Of a DNA stretch of 64,000 nt, positions 26,243 to 34,756 are shown in pieces. Position numbers and translations under genes: made by a program. A model generated the notes under the pieces. That model ran no database searches, was not told the DNA's origin, and saw only the letters and a list, made by a program, of their open reading frames with translations. This stretch comes from Chitinophagaceae bacterium UBA1946 (lineage in GTDB: Bacteria > Bacteroidota > Bacteroidia > Chitinophagales > Chitinophagaceae): contig DDEU01000018.1 of the NCBI GenBank assembly GCA_002336815.1, forward strand, positions 1 to 64,000. The letters run 5' to 3'. How positions within the stretch are numbered: position 1 is the first letter of the stretch; every line of letters starts with the position of its first letter.

Positions 26243-28978
26243 ATGCAGAGGATTTACCAGAACTTTTTATTTATTGTAATCTTAGTGTTTAGCAGCCAAC
26301 TGGTAATAGCCCAGGGAGCTGATTCTCCCAGGGTTTCGATCAACCCGCAATTACAGGAAATATTCAACAGCAGAACTCCAAAAGAATACATCATTGCTGG
26401 TATATCCGTTACGGGTAATCAATCCTTTGATCCCAACCTGATCACTTCCATTTCGGGACTTGCAGTGGGCGACAAAGTGCAGATACCCGGTACCGATGCA
26501 TTTAACAAAGCCATTACCAAACTCTGGAAGCAAAATTTGATCGCCGATGTACAGGTTAACTTCACCAATTTGGTTGGTAACAATTTGTATGTAGAGCTGG
26601 CGGTTACAGAAAGGCCCAAGCTGGCGGATATAAAATTCATTGGCATCAAAAAAGGAGAAAAGGAAGACCTCGAAACAAAAACGGCTTTATTGAAAGACAG
26701 GGTGGTTACTGAGAACATGAAGGTAACGGCAATGGATGCAATCTATAAGTTTTACGCTGATAAATCATTCGGCAATGTTACTGTTTCTATGAAAGAAGAG
26801 CCGGCTACAGGAATGGCCAATGCCGTAGTATTGGTGTTTACCATCAATAAAGGCAATAAGGTAAAAGTGAACTCTCTTAATTTTGCCGGTAATGATGCCA
26901 TCGCAGACGGTAAGCTGAAGAAACAGATGAAGGGCACCAAGGAAAAATCGAGGTTTACGCTTAACCCACCCAAATATTTTAGCCCGTATAACGACACCGT
27001 AACCAACGTTACTTTTAAACAATACATCAAGGATTATGGCTTTCTTTCTATTTCAAAAACCAAGGAAGCAATAGATCCATATTTCCGTTTTAAACTATTC
27101 AGTTCTGCAAAATTCAACCAGCAGAAATATGAAGAAGACAAGGAAAAACTACTTGACTTCTACAATGCTGAAGGTTTCAGGGATGCGGTGATCGTAGATG
27201 ATAAAAAGATACCGAATTCTGAAGGCAACCTTGATATTCATATCAAAGTGAACGAAGGCAGCAAGTACTATTTTGGTGATATGGTATGGCGTGGCAATAC
27301 CAAGTATTCAGATTCTATCCTCAACATCCTGCTTGGCATCAAAAAAGGAGATACGTATAATGCAGATTTGCTGAACAAGCGTCTTGGTAAAACACCAACG
27401 GCGGAGGGAGGGGATATACAAAGTCTTTACATGGATGACGGTTATCTTTTCTTCCGGGTTGAACCGGTGGAAACATCTGTGTACAATGATACCATCAATT
27501 TCGAGATCCGTTTGCAGGAAGGTCCGCAGGCAACCATTGGAAAGATCGATATCAGCGGAAATGATAAAACAAAGGATTATGTGATCCGCCGTGAGTTAAG
27601 AACAGTACCGGGAGAAAAATTCAGCCGGTCAGATATTATCCGTACACAAAGAGAGCTTGGCCAGTTGGGCTTTTTCAATCCCGAAAAAATTGTTCCGAAC
27701 ATTGTTCCGAATTCAGACAACGGTACGGTAGACATCAACTGGGCAGTAGAAGAAAAATCAAATGACCAGTTGGAGCTGTCTGCCGGTTTTGGTGGAGGTA
27801 TTGGTTTAACGGGTACACTTGGTATTACCTTCAATAATTTCTCGATCGATAATATTTTTAAGAAGAGTACCTGGGATCCATTACCATCAGGCAGCGGGCA
27901 AAAGTTGAGTGCCAGGATACAATCGAACGGGCGGGCATTCCGCACCTATAATTTCTCTTTTACAGAACCCTGGCTGGGCGGTAAAAAGAGGAATTCATTC
28001 TCAGTAAGTTTTTACAATACCAAACAAACCAATGCATATAATTATCAAACCGGGCAGTATTGCAGTGCCTGCGGCGATACTTCTTATTTAAGAATATTGG
28101 GTGCAAGTATTGCCCTGGGCAAACAATTAAAATGGCCGGATGATTATTTTTCACTGACCACTTCCCTCAACTTCCAGCAGTATAAACTCAGGAACTATGC
28201 AGTAAGTGGTTTTGGCGGATTGAGCGATGGTACTTCTACCAATATTAGCTTAAAACTGGCGCTTGCCCGTTATGCTGCATCCGGAAGCCCGATCTTTCCT
28301 ACAGGCGGATCGAACTTTATGCTGAGCGGACAATTCACGCTGCCCTACTCTTTGCTGGGCTGGGTGAAAGACGGCGATAACCAGTTTAAATTGCCCGAGT
28401 TTCACAAGTGGTTGTTCACAGGAGAATATTATGTGCCGATCGGTATGGCGAAAGGCGCCGAGAAGAACCGCCAGTTCATTTTAAAAGTAGCTGCCAAGTA
28501 TGGCTTTATTGGTAAGTACAGCAGTAAAAGAGACATCTCTCCGTTTGAGCGTTTCCAGTTAGGCGATGCCGGCCTTAGCAACAACTATGGTTTGCTGGGT
28601 TATGATATTGTTGCACACAGGGGTTACCCTGTTTACTCCAGTTCAGATCCCAAAGTAAACCCGGAGAACGTAACACAATCACAGTTCTTTACCATCTTTA
28701 ATAAATACACCGTAGAGTTGCGTTATCCTTTCAGCACTAACCCGAGCAGCACTATTTACGGGCTGGCCTTTTTTGAAGCGGCCAATGGCTGGTATGATTT
28801 TAAAGACTACAATCCTTTTAAACTACGCCGTTCTGCCGGTATCGGCATGCGTTTCTTTTTGCCGATGTTTGGTTTGTTAGGGTTTGACTATGGAATTGGA
28901 TTTGACAGGATAAAGGCAGGCGAACCATTAAAGAATGCCTATAAATTCACCTTTATGCTTGGGCAGGAACCACAGTAG
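26243..28978 (+). CDS. bamA: Outer membrane protein assembly factor BamA
   Basis: This 911-residue protein is the core Omp85 insertase that folds beta-barrel proteins into the outer membrane. It has a signal peptide (MQRIYQNFLFIVILVFSSQL, cleavage after IAQG). Five POTRA domains follow at ~50-470, including the first with YIIAGISVTGNQSFDPNLI and the last with IGKIDISGNDKTKDYVIRREL. The C-terminal barrel (~500-911) carries the RGYP motif (HRGYPVYSS) of the lid loop. An upstream in-frame ATG at 26180 would place 21 polar residues before the signal peptide and is less likely. It forms a block with uppS, two skp genes and murI. Confidence 0.95.
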   Translation: MQRIYQNFLFIVILVFSSQLVIAQGADSPRVSINPQLQEIFNSRTPKEYIIAGISVTGNQSFDPNLITSISGLAVGDKVQIPGTDAFNKAITKLWKQNLIADVQVNFTNLVGNNLYVELAVTERPKLADIKFIGIKKGEKEDLETKTALLKDRVVTENMKVTAMDAIYKFYADKSFGNVTVSMKEEPATGMANAVVLVFTINKGNKVKVNSLNFAGNDAIADGKLKKQMKGTKEKSRFTLNPPKYFSPYNDTVTNVTFKQYIKDYGFLSISKTKEAIDPYFRFKLFSSAKFNQQKYEEDKEKLLDFYNAEGFRDAVIVDDKKIPNSEGNLDIHIKVNEGSKYYFGDMVWRGNTKYSDSILNILLGIKKGDTYNADLLNKRLGKTPTAEGGDIQSLYMDDGYLFFRVEPVETSVYNDTINFEIRLQEGPQATIGKIDISGNDKTKDYVIRRELRTVPGEKFSRSDIIRTQRELGQLGFFNPEKIVPNIVPNSDNGTVDINWAVEEKSNDQLELSAGFGGGIGLTGTLGITFNNFSIDNIFKKSTWDPLPSGSGQKLSARIQSNGRAFRTYNFSFTEPWLGGKKRNSFSVSFYNTKQTNAYNYQTGQYCSACGDTSYLRILGASIALGKQLKWPDDYFSLTTSLNFQQYKLRNYAVSGFGGLSDGTSTNISLKLALARYAASGSPIFPTGGSNFMLSGQFTLPYSLLGWVKDGDNQFKLPEFHKWLFTGEYYVPIGMAKGAEKNRQFILKVAAKYGFIGKYSSKRDISPFERFQLGDAGLSNNYGLLGYDIVAHRGYPVYSSSDPKVNPENVTQSQFFTIFNKYTVELRYPFSTNPSSTIYGLAFFEAANGWYDFKDYNPFKLRRSAGIGMRFFLPMFGLLGFDYGIGFDRIKAGEPLKNAYKFTFMLGQEPQ

Positions 28979-29023
28979 TTTTGTTCTTTTAATTTGTTTA
29001 TTTGCAACATAAAAAACAGCAAC

Positions 29024-29536
29024 ATGAAGAAGTATCTTTTTCTCACAGCATGCCTTTTAATATCGGCGGTTTATGTAAATGCACAGCGGTACGCCATCAT
29101 CGATTCAAAATATATCCTGGAAAAATTGCCGGAATACAAAGAGTCGCAAAACAAACTGGACCAGTTTAGTGCATTGTGGCAGCAGGAAATTGAGACCAAA
29201 CAGGCGGCGCTTGATAAAATGTATAAAGACTATGATGCTGAACAGGTAATGCTAAGCGATGACTTAAAAAAGAAACGGGAAGACGAGTTGTACAACAAGG
29301 AAAAAGAAGTGAGGGATCTTCAGAAAAAACGCTTTGGCTTTGAAGGCGATCTTTTTAAGAAGCGGCAGGAGTTGATAAAACCTATACAGGACAAGGTTTA
29401 TACTGCCATACAAAAACTGGCAGTTGACAAATCCTTTGATTTTATTTTGGATAAAAGTGAAGGAATAACTGTTATATTTGCCGACCCAAAACTGGATCGC
29501 AGTGATGATGTACTCAGATTCCTGGGTGTTAAATAA
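29024..29536 (+). CDS. OmpH/Skp family periplasmic chaperone (first copy)
   Basis: This 170-residue protein has a signal peptide (MKKYLFLTACLLISAVYVNA) and the Skp/OmpH layout: a short beta segment (RYAIIDSKYILEKLPEY) and a long charged coiled-coil hairpin (~45-125), then a closing beta segment (FDFILDKSEGITVIFADP). Skp trimers hold unfolded outer-membrane proteins on their way to BamA. The start at 29024 removes a 10-residue non-signal extension. It follows bamA by 45 bases. Confidence 0.92.
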   Translation: MKKYLFLTACLLISAVYVNAQRYAIIDSKYILEKLPEYKESQNKLDQFSALWQQEIETKQAALDKMYKDYDAEQVMLSDDLKKKREDELYNKEKEVRDLQKKRFGFEGDLFKKRQELIKPIQDKVYTAIQKLAVDKSFDFILDKSEGITVIFADPKLDRSDDVLRFLGVK

Positions 29537-29692
29537 ATCACAATAGCCAGTGTGGGTGCAGCCTTTGACGTATAAAAATATTCTTAGGCTTGTTTATTGA
29601 ATTAAAATATCAACGTATAATTATTCACAAGTACTTGCTCTGCAACCAAAAGAAAAAGTAAGGCAAGTGTATCTTAAACATCTGAACAAAAA

Positions 29693-30256
29693 ATGAAAAA
29701 AACAGTACTATTATTAGTGATTGCAGTTTCAATGATCGGGGTTAGCAATACAGTATCTGCCCAGGGTAAGGTTGGATACATCAGCACAGAAGAATTGATC
29801 GGATCAATGCCTGAAACAGAAGCTGCCAACAAGCAGTTGCAGGATTACCAGGCTACATTGCAGCAGCAGGGCCAGGATTACTACCGTGAATTGAATGAAA
29901 AGGACAGCATTTTTGGATTGGATTCCGCTAAAATGACCCCTACGCAAAAAGAACTGAAAAGGAACGACCTGATCGAACTATACCAGAAAGTGCAGAACTG
30001 GCAGCAGAGCATGCAGCAGAAAGTACAGGAAAAATCTCAGCAACTGATCGTGCCGATCAGGGAAAAAGCGATGGATGCCATCAAATCTTCTGCAAAAGAA
30101 AGCGGTTATGCTTATGTATTGGAATCAGCAGCAGTGTTGGTTGGCCCTCCCGGTGACGATATTTTGCCAATCGTAAAAAAGAAATTGGGTGTTGGTGCGG
30201 CTACTCCTAAACCTGCAGGTGCAAAACCAGCAGCAGGTGGTGCCAAGAAGCAGTAA
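29693..30256 (+). CDS. OmpH/Skp family periplasmic chaperone (second copy)
   Basis: This 187-residue protein is a tandem paralogue of the preceding Skp gene. It has a signal peptide (cleavage near VSAQG, ~residue 25), the opening KVGYISTEELIGSMPETEAANK, a Gln-rich coiled coil and a closing ESGYAYVLESAAVLVG. It ends in an Ala/Pro/Gly/Lys-rich tail (ATPKPAGAKPAAGGAKKQ) absent from the first copy. Tandem skp genes after bamA are usual in Bacteroidota. A 156-base gap separates the copies, and a strong terminator follows. Confidence 0.92.
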   Translation: MKKTVLLLVIAVSMIGVSNTVSAQGKVGYISTEELIGSMPETEAANKQLQDYQATLQQQGQDYYRELNEKDSIFGLDSAKMTPTQKELKRNDLIELYQKVQNWQQSMQQKVQEKSQQLIVPIREKAMDAIKSSAKESGYAYVLESAAVLVGPPGDDILPIVKKKLGVGAATPKPAGAKPAAGGAKKQ

Positions 30257-30275
30257 TCAATTTAAAACATATTCA

Positions 30276-30313
30276 GAAAGCCATCTTGTTTAAAGATGGC
30301 TTTCTTATTTTTG
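30276..30313 (+). terminator. Terminator of the bamA-skp block, merging into the murI promoter
   Basis: A perfect 12-bp stem (GAAAGCCATCTT with AAGATGGCTTTC, loop at 30288-30292) is followed by a T-rich tract. The tract runs directly into TATTTTTG at 30306-30313, an exact TAnnTTTG -7 box that ends 4 bases before the murI ATG. Confidence 0.8.
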
Positions 30314-30317
30314 ACAC

Positions 30318-31139
30318 ATGAGCAAAGGTCCTATCGGCGTATTTGACAGCGGTTATGGCGGGCTGACCGTTCTGAAAGAAATTACGGCCAGGCTGCCACA
30401 GTACGATTACGTTTACCTGGGCGATAATGCCAGGGCACCTTATGGTCCCCGTAGTTTTGATACGGTGTACCATTATACATTGCAATGTGTAGAATGGTTC
30501 CTTAAACAGGGTTGCTCTCTTGTGATCCTTGCCTGTAACACCGCCTCGGCAAAGGCTTTGCGAACCATCCAGCAAAACGATCTTCCAAAAATAGATCCGG
30601 CAAAAAGAGTGCTGGGGGTGATAAGGCCCACTTCGGAGATCATTGGCCGTTTCAGCACAAGCAGGCATATCGGCATTTTAGCAACGGTTGGTACGGTGCA
30701 ATCACAATCGTACCTGATAGAGATGGAGAAATTTTTTCCTGATTGCAATGTGTACCAGGAAGCCTGCCCCATGTGGGTGCCGCTGGTAGAGAACAACGAG
30801 TATCAAAGCCCGGGTGCCGATTATTTTATAAGGCAACACCTGGATCACCTGCTGCAGCAATCAGCGGATATTGATACGATATTGCTAGCCTGTACGCACT
30901 ATCCATTGCTCATGGATAAGATCAGGCAATTTGCGCCCGCCGGCTGTACCGTTATTGCCCAGGGATCGATCGTGGCCGATTCGCTGGTAGATTATTTGAA
31001 CCGGCATCCTGAAATGGAAGCGGCCTGTAGTAAAGGAGCCAGCCAGCAATTTTTTACAACCGATTCAACGGATGATTTTGACAACAAAGCCGCCATTTTT
31101 TACGGAAAGCCAGTAAAATCAAGCCATTTGGCGTTGTAG
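30318..31139 (+). CDS. murI: Glutamate racemase
   Basis: This 273-residue cofactor-independent racemase makes D-glutamate for peptidoglycan. The first catalytic region is GVFDSGYGGLTVL (Asp10, Ser11), the first catalytic Cys73 is in LACNTASAKAL and the second Cys192 in LACTHYPLL. The start ATG at 30318 lies 4 bases after a -7 box, so a leaderless or near-leaderless transcript is likely. It ends the envelope block. The next gene, rpmH, has its own promoter 48 bases beyond the murI stop. Confidence 0.96.
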   Translation: MSKGPIGVFDSGYGGLTVLKEITARLPQYDYVYLGDNARAPYGPRSFDTVYHYTLQCVEWFLKQGCSLVILACNTASAKALRTIQQNDLPKIDPAKRVLGVIRPTSEIIGRFSTSRHIGILATVGTVQSQSYLIEMEKFFPDCNVYQEACPMWVPLVENNEYQSPGADYFIRQHLDHLLQQSADIDTILLACTHYPLLMDKIRQFAPAGCTVIAQGSIVADSLVDYLNRHPEMEAACSKGASQQFFTTDSTDDFDNKAAIFYGKPVKSSHLAL

Positions 31140-31186
31140 ACCAAAAAACTTTCCACATTAATCCTTCAACTTTCAACATTTACCCC

Positions 31187-31194
31187 TACCTTTG
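31187..31194 (+). promoter_or_regulatory. Promoter -7 box of rpmH
   Basis: TACCTTTG is an exact TAnnTTTG match, 89 bases before the rpmH ATG, giving it one of the longer leaders in this window. Confidence 0.5.
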
Positions 31195-31283
31195 CCGTCC
31201 TTTCACAAACAGCAGGGATGGTGCCCTGGTGAGTGTAACTAAAAAGAGTTTAAAAATATTTTTAAAAGGAAAATTCTACAACA

Positions 31284-31451
31284 ATGCCAGGTAAAAAAAG
31301 AACATACCAACCACATGTACGCCGTCGTAAATCTGTTCATGGTTTCCGTAAGCGTATGCAAACTGCCAACGGGCGTAAAGTATTGGCAAGCCGCAGAGCA
31401 AAGGGACGTCATAAACTGACCGTTTCCAGCGAACGTTTTGGTAAAAAATAA
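31284..31451 (+). CDS. rpmH: 50S ribosomal protein L34
   Basis: This 55-residue, very basic protein reads MPGKKRTYQPHVRRRKSVHG, then FRKRMQTANGRKVLASRRAKG and a basic tail ending FGKK. It is the complete L34 signature (KRTxQP, HGFRxRM, GRxVLxxRRxKGR). The gene is short and lies in the universal rpmH-rnpA-yidD order. A TTCG-loop terminator follows 39 bases after the stop. Confidence 0.96.
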   Translation: MPGKKRTYQPHVRRRKSVHGFRKRMQTANGRKVLASRRAKGRHKLTVSSERFGKK

Positions 31452-31490
31452 GATATCACTATCCCGCCGAAAGGCGTAATAAAAATAGTA

Positions 31491-31513
31491 AGCTCTCTTC
31501 GGAGAGCTTTTTT
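31491..31513 (+). terminator. Terminator of rpmH, merging into the rnpA promoter
   Basis: AGCTCTC TTCG GAGAGCT forms a 7-bp stem with a stable TTCG tetraloop, followed by six T. The T tract overlaps TAATTTTG (31513-31520), an exact TAnnTTTG box for rnpA. Confidence 0.8.
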
Positions 31514-31525
31514 AATTTTGATGTA

Positions 31526-31942
31526 TTGGAACAAACAGTACGATATACATTGGGAAAAACCGAGCGCCTCAAAAGCCGCAAAGCAATCGACTGCCTGTTT
31601 AAAGAAGGTAAGTCGTTTTCAATGTTTCCTTTCAGGGTGGTATATCAAAAAACTGCTGGTGCTGTGGAGCCGCTGGGGTTACAGGCTGCGTTCAGCGTAA
31701 GCAAACGTTATTTTAAAAAATCGGTGCACCGCAACCGCATCAAACGGCTGATGAGGGAGGCCTACCGACTTCAAAAAAATGAACTGCAAAGCAATTTGCA
31801 GCAACATAACCGGCAGTTGATTGTTTTTTTAATGTACACCGGTAACGAGCTTCCCGAATATGAAATTGTAATGGAAAAGATGAAAGCTGTTATTAAAAGG
31901 CTGCTAAAGATAATCAATGAAGAAGCTGCTTCAACTACTTAG
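31526..31942 (+). CDS. rnpA: Ribonuclease P protein component
   Basis: This 138-residue basic protein is the protein subunit of RNase P, which matures tRNA 5' ends. The N-terminal TLGKTERLKSRKAIDCLFKEG and the RNA-binding signature KKSVHRNRIKRLMREAYRLQ are diagnostic. The frame has no ATG at the right place: the first possible start is TTG at 31526, 5 bases after a -7 box. The ATG at 31521 belongs to another frame. A leaderless or near-leaderless TTG start is therefore the best reading. The 3' end overlaps yidD by 26 bases. Confidence 0.92.
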   Translation: MEQTVRYTLGKTERLKSRKAIDCLFKEGKSFSMFPFRVVYQKTAGAVEPLGLQAAFSVSKRYFKKSVHRNRIKRLMREAYRLQKNELQSNLQQHNRQLIVFLMYTGNELPEYEIVMEKMKAVIKRLLKIINEEAASTT

Positions 31943-32147
31943 TCTTCCTTTTATCGCCTTGATAAAATTATACCAGTTGATCATTTCACCCTGGCTGGGC
32001 AAGAGTTGCCGTTACACACCCACCTGCTCTCATTATGGTATTGAAGCATTAAAAAAATATGGCCCTGTAAAAGGGCTGTGGCTTACGATTAAGAGGATCG
32101 CCCGCTGTCATCCCTGGGGCGGCCATGGGTACGATCCTGTACCATAA
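31917..32147 (+). CDS. yidD: Membrane protein insertion efficiency factor YidD
   Basis: This 76-residue protein has an N-terminal amphipathic/hydrophobic helix (LLQLLSLPFIALIKLYQLII) and the family core SPWLGKSCRYTPTCSHYGIEALKKYG, ending ARCHPWGGHGYDPVP. YidD assists YidC-dependent membrane protein insertion. The start overlaps the end of rnpA by 26 bases, as in most bacteria. yidC does not follow here; a small heat-shock gene on the other strand is next. Confidence 0.95.
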   Translation: MKKLLQLLSLPFIALIKLYQLIISPWLGKSCRYTPTCSHYGIEALKKYGPVKGLWLTIKRIARCHPWGGHGYDPVP

Positions 32148-32160
32148 GTTATTGCCGGAT

Positions 32161-32190
32161 AAAAAAACGGGCACCTCCTGATGCCCGTTT
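32161..32190 (-). terminator. Terminator of the hsp20 gene
   Basis: AAACGGGCA and TGCCCGTTT form a 9-bp stem. Read on the minus strand it is followed by seven T, so it ends the heat-shock transcript. On the plus strand it may also insulate yidD. Confidence 0.75.
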
Positions 32191-32208
32191 GTAAAAGTAA
32201 ACCAGCGC

Positions 32209-32607
32209 TTAATTAACTGTTATTTCCTTCTTCGCCGTTGCTGCGCCTGCAATCACCGGCAAACTGATCTGAAGCACACCATCAACATACTTAGCGGTGA
32301 TCTGCTGTGTGTCGATCGATTCATCCAGGGTGAAACTGCGCTTGAAACCACCCCGGCTGTACTCCCTCAATATCCATTCAGGACGTGGAAAGCCTTCCGG
32401 CGGCGTGTAAGAAACAGTGAGTTCATTTCCACTTACATCCAGGTGAAAATGCTCTTTGATACGGCCCGGCGCAAACAGCAGCATTTCATAACTGTTGCCT
32501 GTTTTGTAAATGTTTACCGAAGCCCTTTGCATAGTACGGTTGAATCCCGGCCTGCCGTGATTCCCGTGAGTGTTGCCTTTTGCGGCGCATGACTGATTGT
32601 AGTACAT
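32209..32607 (-). CDS. Small heat shock protein (Hsp20/alpha-crystallin)
   Basis: This 132-residue protein has an alpha-crystallin domain at ~residues 25-125: the start RASVNIYKTGNSYEMLLFAPG, the conserved GGFKRSFTLDESID and the signature YVDGVLQISLPV. The C-terminal I-x-V motif (ITV, before the final N) supports oligomer docking. Small heat-shock proteins hold unfolding proteins without ATP. The first ~20 residues are unusually rich in Asn/His/Gly. The gene is monocistronic, with its own terminator. Confidence 0.93.
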   Translation of the reverse strand: MYYNQSCAAKGNTHGNHGRPGFNRTMQRASVNIYKTGNSYEMLLFAPGRIKEHFHLDVSGNELTVSYTPPEGFPRPEWILREYSRGGFKRSFTLDESIDTQQITAKYVDGVLQISLPVIAGAATAKKEITVN

Positions 32608-32779
32608 GTTTTTTTTGTTTTATTTAAAAAATAGATTAACACGAAATGAGAAGTAAAAATGGTGCCGAACATTTGTATATGCAAATATGGCAGTATCAAC
32701 CTGCTCACAGGCACTTAAAATATTTCTATTTTCATATCAATGATATTCCGCTTAAATTGCTTCCGTTAAATATTAAATC

Positions 32780-33349
32780 ATGGCAAAAGAAAAAATACGC
32801 TGCAGCTGGTGCATGAAGGATGATCTGTATAAAGCTTATCATGACAATGAATGGGGTACACCCCTGCACGATGATCAACAGTTGTTCGAGCTGCTCTGCC
32901 TGGAAGGTGCACAGGCTGGTTTAAGCTGGTACACGGTACTTTCAAAAAGAGAGAATTACCGCCGGGCATTTGACAATTTTGATGCGGTGAAAATGTCGAA
33001 GTACACGCCGGCCAAAATAGCGAAATTGTTACTGGATGCAGGCATCATCAGGAACAGGTTAAAGGTAAACGCCTTTGTTAACAATGCAAAAGCATACCTG
33101 GCCATTCAAAAAGAGTACGGAAGTTTTGACCGGTACATCTGGCAATTTGTGGGTGGTAAGCCAATTGTGAACAGCATCAGTGGTATGCAGGATATCGTTG
33201 CAAAGACCGCTCTTTCAGACGCCATGAGCAAAGACCTGCTGAAGAAGGGTTTTAAATTTGTTGGCTCTACAATTTGTTATGCTTTTATGCAGGCCAGTGG
33301 TATGGTAAACGATCATGCAAATGATTGCTGGAAGAAGAAAGGAAAATAG
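32780..33349 (+). CDS. tag: DNA-3-methyladenine glycosylase I
   Basis: This 189-residue enzyme excises 3-methyladenine from alkylated DNA. The hallmark N-terminus RCSWCMKDDLYKAYHDNEWG supplies the zinc cysteines (CxxC at 8 and 11) and the start of the catalytic pocket (YHDNEWG), followed by LFELLCLEGAQAGLSW. The C-terminal FVGSTICYAFMQASGMVNDH carries the later zinc ligands. The length is normal. A bidirectional terminator separates it from the converging superoxide dismutase gene. Confidence 0.95.
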   Translation: MAKEKIRCSWCMKDDLYKAYHDNEWGTPLHDDQQLFELLCLEGAQAGLSWYTVLSKRENYRRAFDNFDAVKMSKYTPAKIAKLLLDAGIIRNRLKVNAFVNNAKAYLAIQKEYGSFDRYIWQFVGGKPIVNSISGMQDIVAKTALSDAMSKDLLKKGFKFVGSTICYAFMQASGMVNDHANDCWKKKGK

Positions 33350-33364
33350 ATAGATCGATCCATT

Positions 33365-33402
33365 AAAAAAAGCCGTGACAGTCTTCCGTCACGGCTTTTT
33401 TT
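33365..33402. terminator. Bidirectional terminator between tag and sod
   Basis: GCCGTGAC and GTCACGGC form a perfect 8-bp stem flanked by A7 on the left and T7 on the right, so it works for both convergent genes. Confidence 0.88.
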
Positions 33403-33418
33403 AGATATTTATCAATAC

Positions 33419-34021
33419 TTATTTGGCAGCAAATCTTTCTGCTACTTTATTCCAGTTTACTACATTCCAGAAAGCAGTTAAATAATCTGCTCTCCTGTTT
33501 TGATAGTGCAGGTAGTAAGCATGTTCCCAAACATCCACGCCCAATATCGGTGTGCCCTTTACTTCAGCCACATCCATTAGAGGATTGTCCTGGTTGGGAG
33601 TAGAACTGATCTCCAGTTTACCATCTTTTACTAACAGCCATGCCCAGCCGCTTCCAAATCTTGAGATACCTGCTGCTGCAAATTTTTCTTTGAAAGTATC
33701 CAATGAACCGAATGCTGCATTGATGGCCTCAGCCAATTCACCAGATGGCGTACCGCCGGCGTTAGGTGCCATGCTTTCCCAAAAGAAAGTATGATTCCAG
33801 TGACCACCGCCATTGTTACGTACGGCAGGAGAAATAGAGCCTGCACCTTTCACCAGTTCTTCCAGTGATTTGGTTTCATTGGGCGTTCCGGCCACGGCCT
33901 TGTTGAGGTTATCAACATATGCCTGGTGGTGTTTACCATGATGGATCTGCATCGTTTTGGTGTCAATATGTGGCTCTAATGCTTCGTATGAGTAAGGAAG
34001 AGCCGGTAGTGTAAATGCCAT
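33419..34021 (-). CDS. Superoxide dismutase (Fe/Mn family)
   Basis: This 200-residue enzyme dismutates superoxide to oxygen and hydrogen peroxide. The four metal ligands are recognisable: His27 in MQIHHGKHHQAY, His77 in HWNHTFFW, and the Asp and His of the C-terminal DVWEHAYYLHYQNRRADYL motif. The GGGHWNHTFFW segment mixes the Gly-Gly typical of manganese enzymes with the WNHTF typical of iron enzymes, so the metal is not assignable and cambialism is possible. No signal peptide is present. A -7 box (TAAATTTG, minus strand) lies at 34059-34066. Confidence 0.95.
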   Translation of the reverse strand: MAFTLPALPYSYEALEPHIDTKTMQIHHGKHHQAYVDNLNKAVAGTPNETKSLEELVKGAGSISPAVRNNGGGHWNHTFFWESMAPNAGGTPSGELAEAINAAFGSLDTFKEKFAAAGISRFGSGWAWLLVKDGKLEISSTPNQDNPLMDVAEVKGTPILGVDVWEHAYYLHYQNRRADYLTAFWNVVNWNKVAERFAAK

Positions 34022-34058
34022 AATTAAAAATTTATATTGTTATTGAATCGTTGGTTAG

Positions 34059-34066
34059 CAAATTTA
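34059..34066 (-). promoter_or_regulatory. Promoter -7 box of the superoxide dismutase gene
   Basis: TAAATTTG on the minus strand is an exact TAnnTTTG match, 37 bases before the sod ATG at 34021. Confidence 0.45.
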
Positions 34067-34122
34067 CACACTGGGTAAGCAATATGTTCAATAAAAGATT
34101 AATTCTTTCCTATTTCGAAAAG

Positions 34123-34560
34123 CTACCGTTTACTGCTGAAAAAGTCTTTCATCAGTTGGGCACATTCTTCCGCAAGCATTCCGCCCGATACCTCTGTTTT
34201 GGGGTGAAAAGGACTGTTGGCACCGGTAGTATGCCGGTACCCGTTCTTAATGTCGGGTGCACCATATACAACACGGCCGATCTTGCTCCAGTATAAAGCG
34301 CCACTGCACATTACGCAGGGCTCTACCGTTACGTACAAACTGGCTTCGGGTAAATACTTGCTGCCTAAAAAATTAAAAGCTGCCGTAAGCGCTATGATCT
34401 CAGCATGAGCAGTACTGTCGTTCAATTTTTCTACCTGGTTATAGCCACGGGCAATAATGCGGTCGTTCATCACGATCACTGCACCAACCGGTACTTCATC
34501 TTCTTCAAAAGCTTTCTGCGCTTCTCTCAGCGCCTGTTTCATATATTGTTCGTCTGTCAT
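34123..34560 (-). CDS. tadA: tRNA-specific adenosine deaminase
   Basis: This 145-residue zinc deaminase converts A34 to inosine in tRNA-Arg. The cytidine/deoxycytidylate deaminase zinc motif is complete: HAE at 52-54 and PCVMC at 81-85. The conserved MKQALREAQKAFEEDEVPVGAV N-terminus and GRVVYGAPDIKNGY support TadA over guanine deaminase, though Bacteroidota nucleoside deaminases are closely related. The ATG at 34560 is preferred; an upstream in-frame start at 34602 adds 14 residues without family support. Confidence 0.88.
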   Translation of the reverse strand: MTDEQYMKQALREAQKAFEEDEVPVGAVIVMNDRIIARGYNQVEKLNDSTAHAEIIALTAAFNFLGSKYLPEASLYVTVEPCVMCSGALYWSKIGRVVYGAPDIKNGYRHTTGANSPFHPKTEVSGGMLAEECAQLMKDFFSSKR

Positions 34561-34756
34561 AATATTTCTTTGAGCAGGGGTCAGCGGCAATGGTCGCCTC
34601 ATTCATCTAAGGAACTCATCATTCATCCTCTGCCATACCATCTGCATGTACGACATAGAGAGAGTCGCCCTGAAAATAACAGTCATTAATTTCGCCGGCC
34701 TCCTGTGAATGAACTAATTTTATAAAGCTTCAACGTAAAAATATACTATTTATATT

